A DNA stretch of 64,000 nucleotides from Jackrogersella multiformis (lineage: Eukaryota > Ascomycota > Sordariomycetes > Xylariales > Hypoxylaceae), in the NCBI GenBank assembly GCA_902806575.1, contig CADCXD010000018.1:2170001-2234000 (forward strand). The letters are read 5' to 3'. Below, piece after piece: positions 60,512-64,000 of this stretch (its first letter is position 1; each line of letters begins with the position of its first letter). The notes under the pieces are model-generated. The model did not search any database and had not been told where the DNA came from. It saw only the letters and a list, made by a program, of their open reading frames with translations. Made by a program: the position numbers and the translations under genes.

Positions 60512-61678
60512 ATGATGGCTTCTTCAAACGTTTTGGACAACATATTGTACTGCAAAAGGCACCGTCGATTAACTTGCCTGGTATGTTTACATAGCATCAA
60601 TGCCGTCGAGGGCGGTGAAATTCCGCATCCAGATCCTAGGGCTTGGATCCCTTGCCCCGAGTCGGCGCATAGCTTGCAACCGCGGTTCGAACGGTTCTGG
60701 CCATCTGCCAGATTGAGAGGTTTCCATGACGGGTTGAGTCCTGAAGACAACAAAAGATTAATGACTGACTTATCGGGCCCACAGATCGAAAACGAGAAAC
60801 AAAGGCGATATTTCTATTGCAAGAAATGTAAACTTGTGTATTTTTCTGGGGGTGTCAAGATGACTGAGCATCATCCCTCGCATATTTGCTCCAATGGACA
60901 GAGATTCTTGGTAGCCTCTATACACCCATATCGGTTCTCACGTGCGAACGAGAGAATCGAATGCGAGTCATCCTTCTTTTTCGGTTCTCATTCTCCGATG
61001 AACGTCTCTTATCAGTGCATGACTAAATCTGATGCTGGTAATGCTGGATGGAACCTTGATAATGCTGAAATTGCGACTATATCACAGCTGCTCAATTATG
61101 TTGAACAAGAAATAATACCACGTCGTAAAGAACTTGTCAGGGACTATGTCTACACAAACAGCGAGTACTTCGCCGGCCAAGCGTGGCGGTTTAAACTTAT
61201 CGTTTTTACTACCCTGGATCCCGACGTCCTAGACTTCCTTCTCCTAGCGCCTTGGCTTAAGTACAGCCAAAAGCGACAGGCTTTTATACTGAGGAATTTA
61301 CTAGGTTTCGTAACCAGGAAATATCCCGCTACAGAAGAGCGACGCTACCAGACTGCATCTTTCATCCGGGCGGTTAAGCGACTAGCATCGCTGGGCATAC
61401 AGGTCCTTTGGAAGCCTCTTCAACACAGTGACCAGTATAAAGCCGCAAAAGATAAATTCATGAATGCGCCGTACGATTTTTCGAGAGCTCGAAACAGGAT
61501 ATTCCAGGAAGTTCAAGACGAAAATGTAGAGCCAAACGAGGCAGAAGACCTCCTAGAGGGTGATTCGTTTGATTATCTGCCAAGCCACGAAGGTTTCGAG
61601 GCGGTTGAACGAGAAAGCCCAAATATAGGAAATCTGAATGACACAGAAGATTTCATTTTAGAGGATTATCAAAGGTAG
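60512..61678 (+). CDS. Unknown Cys/His-containing protein
   Basis: An uninterrupted 388-aa frame starting MMASSNVLDN. I recognise no named family. Paired Cys/His clusters suggest metal binding: CKRHRRLTCLVC near residues 14-25, and YCKKCKLVYF followed by HHPSHIC near 101-128. The C-terminal half has helical, charged segments (LLNYVEQEIIPRRKELVRDYV, FIRAVKRLASLGIQVLW) and an acidic end. No signal peptide or membrane helix seen. It is probably a lineage-specific gene; the long intact frame with codon-like composition supports coding. Confidence 0.65.
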   Translation: MMASSNVLDNILYCKRHRRLTCLVCLHSINAVEGGEIPHPDPRAWIPCPESAHSLQPRFERFWPSARLRGFHDGLSPEDNKRLMTDLSGPQIENEKQRRYFYCKKCKLVYFSGGVKMTEHHPSHICSNGQRFLVASIHPYRFSRANERIECESSFFFGSHSPMNVSYQCMTKSDAGNAGWNLDNAEIATISQLLNYVEQEIIPRRKELVRDYVYTNSEYFAGQAWRFKLIVFTTLDPDVLDFLLLAPWLKYSQKRQAFILRNLLGFVTRKYPATEERRYQTASFIRAVKRLASLGIQVLWKPLQHSDQYKAAKDKFMNAPYDFSRARNRIFQEVQDENVEPNEAEDLLEGDSFDYLPSHEGFEAVERESPNIGNLNDTEDFILEDYQR

Positions 61679-62267
61679 TTTCGGATTTATAGTCTTATGA
61701 TAAAATAAAATGTCACTGGAATTCTAACTTATAAATAAGTACCTACCTAACCTAGTATAATATGATTCGCATATAATGTCTTGTCTAATCTTTTGTGCTT
61801 TGTTCATATTATACAAACACTATTAGATATGAAATGTATTTATTTTATTGAACTTTCGAGCAAATACCTGGCTTTACGTTGGAATATCTTCCCTTAGGAC
61901 AGAGGTGGATCTAGGAATGCAACTGCTTCCGGACATGTTACGGCAGACGTCACCGAGACCCCACCTTCTAAGCTGCCTAGAGTCCACTGTAACCACTGCA
62001 TCTCCCCTCGTTGCTCCCCCACTTCACCACCCCATTGTACCCCGCAGCCCCACCCATTCCCCAAGTAATACCTCCTCCCGGTAGGTATTATTTCCCCCGA
62101 ACGTCCACGCATCCACTTCTGCCAACGAGGTTAACCGAGTAGAGTAATTTAAGAGCCGTAGATCGGTGCCTGACGACATAAATCCTTGCTCAAAACTATT
62201 TCAATCTTATCTTCACTTATCTACACCATCTACACTAACATCATAAGCCAGGTACATCTAGCCCGCC
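61679..62267. other. Intergenic region
   Basis: 3' flank of the 60512 gene and promoter/leader of the SDR gene. Pyrimidine-rich near 61975-62100. No coding exon. Confidence 0.55.
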
Positions 62268-63248
62268 ATGCCGCCGACTCCGAAAAATATCATCATCACC
62301 GGCGCCGGGGGGTTCATCGGGCCCCTGCTCGCGGCCCGACTACTCAACGACCCGTCGTACCGCGTGATCCTCACCGACCTCGTGGAGCCCGTCGTTCCCG
62401 CGGGCGTCAAATACCCGCAGAACGCCACGGTCCTCACAGGCGACATCTGCGACGCGGCCTTCGTCTCGGCGCTGCTCGGCGCGGCGCGGCCCCTCTCCGC
62501 CGTCTTCGTCTTCCACGGCATCATGTCGGCGGGGTCCGAGGCGGACTGGGACCTGTCACTGCGCGTCAACGTGAACAGCGTGCGCGACCTGCTCGTCGCG
62601 CTCAAGGACGCGAGCCCCGGCGTCCGCGTGATCTACTCCAGCTCGCAGGCCGTGTACGGGCAGCCGCTGCCCGCGGGCGCGGTGACCGACGGCGTGACGC
62701 CGACGCCCGAGGGCACGTACGGCGCGCACAAGCTGCTGACGGAGGTCTTCGTCAACGACATGCACCGCCGGGGCTTCATCGACGCCTTCAGCCTGCGGTT
62801 CCCGACGGTGTCCGTGCGGCCGGGCCGGCCCACAAGCGCGGCGTCTTCGTTCCTGTCCGGCATGATACGAGAGCCTATGAAGGGCGAGGAGTGCGTGGTG
62901 CCGCTTCAGGACCGCTCGTTCCGCTCGTTCCTGTGCTCGCCGGGCTGCCTGCAGGAGAATCTCGTCCGGGTGCTGAACATGGAGAGCTCGAAGCTGCCGA
63001 GGCACATCCGCCACATCAACGTCCCGGGAATATCTGTCTCCATCCAGGAGCTGATGGACGCGCTGGCCAAATACGGAGGAGAGGACAAGCTGAAGTATCT
63101 CAAAGAGGAGACGGATTCGGATCTCGAGAGGATATTACGAAGCTGGGCTCCGGAGCTCGACACGACTACGCCGCTCAAGCTAGGGTTGATCAAGGATGAG
63201 AGCGCAGATACCCTTGTCAAGCAGTATATCGATTCATTGAACTCTTAA
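62268..63248 (+). CDS. Extended SDR, D-erythronate dehydrogenase (DenD) type
   Basis: An uninterrupted frame of 326 aa from MPPTPKNIIITG. Extended short-chain dehydrogenase/reductase: NAD(P)-binding GAGGFIG near residues 12-18, LTDLVEP at the second strand, GDICDAA, FVFHGIMSAGSEADWDL, IYSSSQAVYG, and catalytic Y151-x3-K155 (YGAHK). The HGIMSAGSE stretch and the substrate region SLRFPTVSVRPGRPTSAASSFLSG are typical of the D-erythronate dehydrogenase/UDP-glucose-epimerase-like group (oxidation of erythronate to 2-oxo-tetronate in bacteria). Fungal members are not well characterised. The gene is strikingly GC-rich compared with its flanks. It converges on the lactonase gene, 103 nt away, which supports a sugar-acid role. 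Confidence 0.85.
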   Translation: MPPTPKNIIITGAGGFIGPLLAARLLNDPSYRVILTDLVEPVVPAGVKYPQNATVLTGDICDAAFVSALLGAARPLSAVFVFHGIMSAGSEADWDLSLRVNVNSVRDLLVALKDASPGVRVIYSSSQAVYGQPLPAGAVTDGVTPTPEGTYGAHKLLTEVFVNDMHRRGFIDAFSLRFPTVSVRPGRPTSAASSFLSGMIREPMKGEECVVPLQDRSFRSFLCSPGCLQENLVRVLNMESSKLPRHIRHINVPGISVSIQELMDALAKYGGEDKLKYLKEETDSDLERILRSWAPELDTTTPLKLGLIKDESADTLVKQYIDSLNS

Positions 63249-63351
63249 TATTTACTTAGGAATTTCGATTTAATTGATGATCATTAATAACTCCTTGGGT
63301 TGTTTAACTAAAACGTGTTTTCGACTATCCCCGTAGCATTGCGCACTATAA

Positions 63352-64000
63352 TCACTCGTCCGAAATATATGAGCCCCCTGAAGCACCAAGAGTAGCATAA
63401 TAGAGGTAGTCCTCTGCGCAGATTACCATTCGGCCGTCGCCGGCGAAATTGAAGTTCGCGGAAGTCGTACCAAGGAAGATCTTTCCAATAAGCTTCCCTG
63501 ACGGATTGAAAATTTGGACGCCGTCACCACAGCCGACGTAGACATTACCCTTGCTGTCGCAGTGGACACCTGTACGATAGAACGGATTCAATCAGTTCTT
63601 GCACCTTGTAAGAGGAGGGTCTATATTTTGAACTACGTACCATCCGGGACCCAGGTATCGATGTAGGCGAAGAGCTTGCGGTTTTCCAAGGTGCCGTCTT
63701 CTTGCACGTCGTAACGATAGCTATCAAATGATTAGACGAGGCTTATAAAATGCTTTGGCGGATCACGTTTGCGTACATGCTTGCAGGGTTAGAAAAGTTC
63801 GAACCCCGAAATCCAAGAGCGACCCCAGTGTCGGTAATGTATGCATGCGAACCATTGGGAGAAAATGTGATTCCTAGTGAACAGATTTGCGTTAGAATAT
63901 GTAAATATAAAGCGGAGGGGAAGGACAAGACGCCTTACCGTTGGGAAGATTGAACCCGTCTGCGACTGCAGCGATGGCACCAGTGTCTGGATTGAATCTG
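63352..64000 (-). CDS. Lactonase/gluconolactonase-like (SMP-30 fold), partial
   Basis: The 3' portion of a gene running off the right edge. Exons within the window: 63939-64000 (partial), 63777-63873, 63641-63720 and 63352-63569, with introns 63874-63938, 63721-63776 and 63570-63640; phases close through all joins. Spliced text includes FNPDTGAIAAVADGFNLPNG, GITFSPNGSHAYITDTGV, IYRYDVQEDGTLENRKLFAY, DTWVPDGVHCDSKGNVYVGC and GDGVQIFNPSGKLIGKI, classic beta-propeller blades of SMP-30/gluconolactonase-type lactonohydrolases, with the NGI and DGVHCD motifs that hold metal ligands. It ends GASGGSYISDE. The predicted reaction is hydrolysis of an aldonolactone to the acid. The N-terminus, including any signal peptide, is outside the window. 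Confidence 0.87.

Noticed and set aside
1..64000. tRNA, rRNA, CRISPR arrays or intact transposons
   Set aside because: I looked for B-box words, repeat-spacer arrays and terminal inverted repeats by eye and found none convincing. A tRNAscan and RepeatMasker run would be decisive.

Overview
The window is nuclear DNA from a filamentous ascomycete (Pezizomycotina), most likely a Sordariomycete. Evidence: short GT-AG introns of about 49-211 nt with CTAAC/CTAAT branch sites; long AT-leaning intergenic spacers full of the palindrome TACCTAGGTA; and fungal protein families such as a 2EXR-type protein, an AA9 polysaccharide monooxygenase, a Svf1 protein, a Hal4/Sat4-type kinase and an NCS1 permease. 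No rRNA, tRNA, CRISPR or intact transposon was seen. I recognise 18 protein-coding genes, most of which I re-spliced by hand from the raw sequence; the exon joins close in frame.

Layout: 1-2430, gene-free repeat-rich spacer. 2431-15611 (-), cytoplasmic dynein heavy chain, 4352 aa. 18611-20504 (-), a FAR1/MULE-derived protein with a Gln/His/Pro-rich N-terminus. 23001-23963 (+), 2EXR-type protein. 25728-28991 (-), a C2H2-type zinc-finger protein of about 1024 aa. 32754-33572 (+), membrane-associated GNAT protein. 33972-34867 (-), a divergent histone H4 variant in seven exons, two of them only 16 and 17 nt. 35889-37218 (-), Svf1, divergent from 37738-38283 (+), mitochondrial ribosomal protein uL11m. 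41058-43639 (+), Hal4/Sat4-like kinase. 44355-44942 (+), Hsp10. 46761-48161 (+), secreted AA9 LPMO. 49368-50624 (+), cystathionine gamma-lyase. 52441-53863 (+), secreted alpha/beta hydrolase. 54166-55943 (-), F-box protein. 57115-58959 (-), NCS1 nucleobase permease. 60512-61678 (+), unknown Cys/His-containing protein. 62268-63248 (+), SDR of the D-erythronate dehydrogenase type, convergent with a lactonase (SMP-30 fold) running off the right edge (63352-64000, -).

Most neighbours are unrelated housekeeping or lineage-specific genes. The clearest functional pairing is the convergent SDR/lactonase pair at the right edge, which suggests sugar-acid or lactone breakdown. The most unusual gene is the histone H4 variant: no reading-frame scan shows it because its exons are so short, yet spliced it gives a 117-aa protein. 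It matches canonical H4 from K16 through S47, diverges in the second half of the histone fold, and ends in an extra acidic-then-basic tail.
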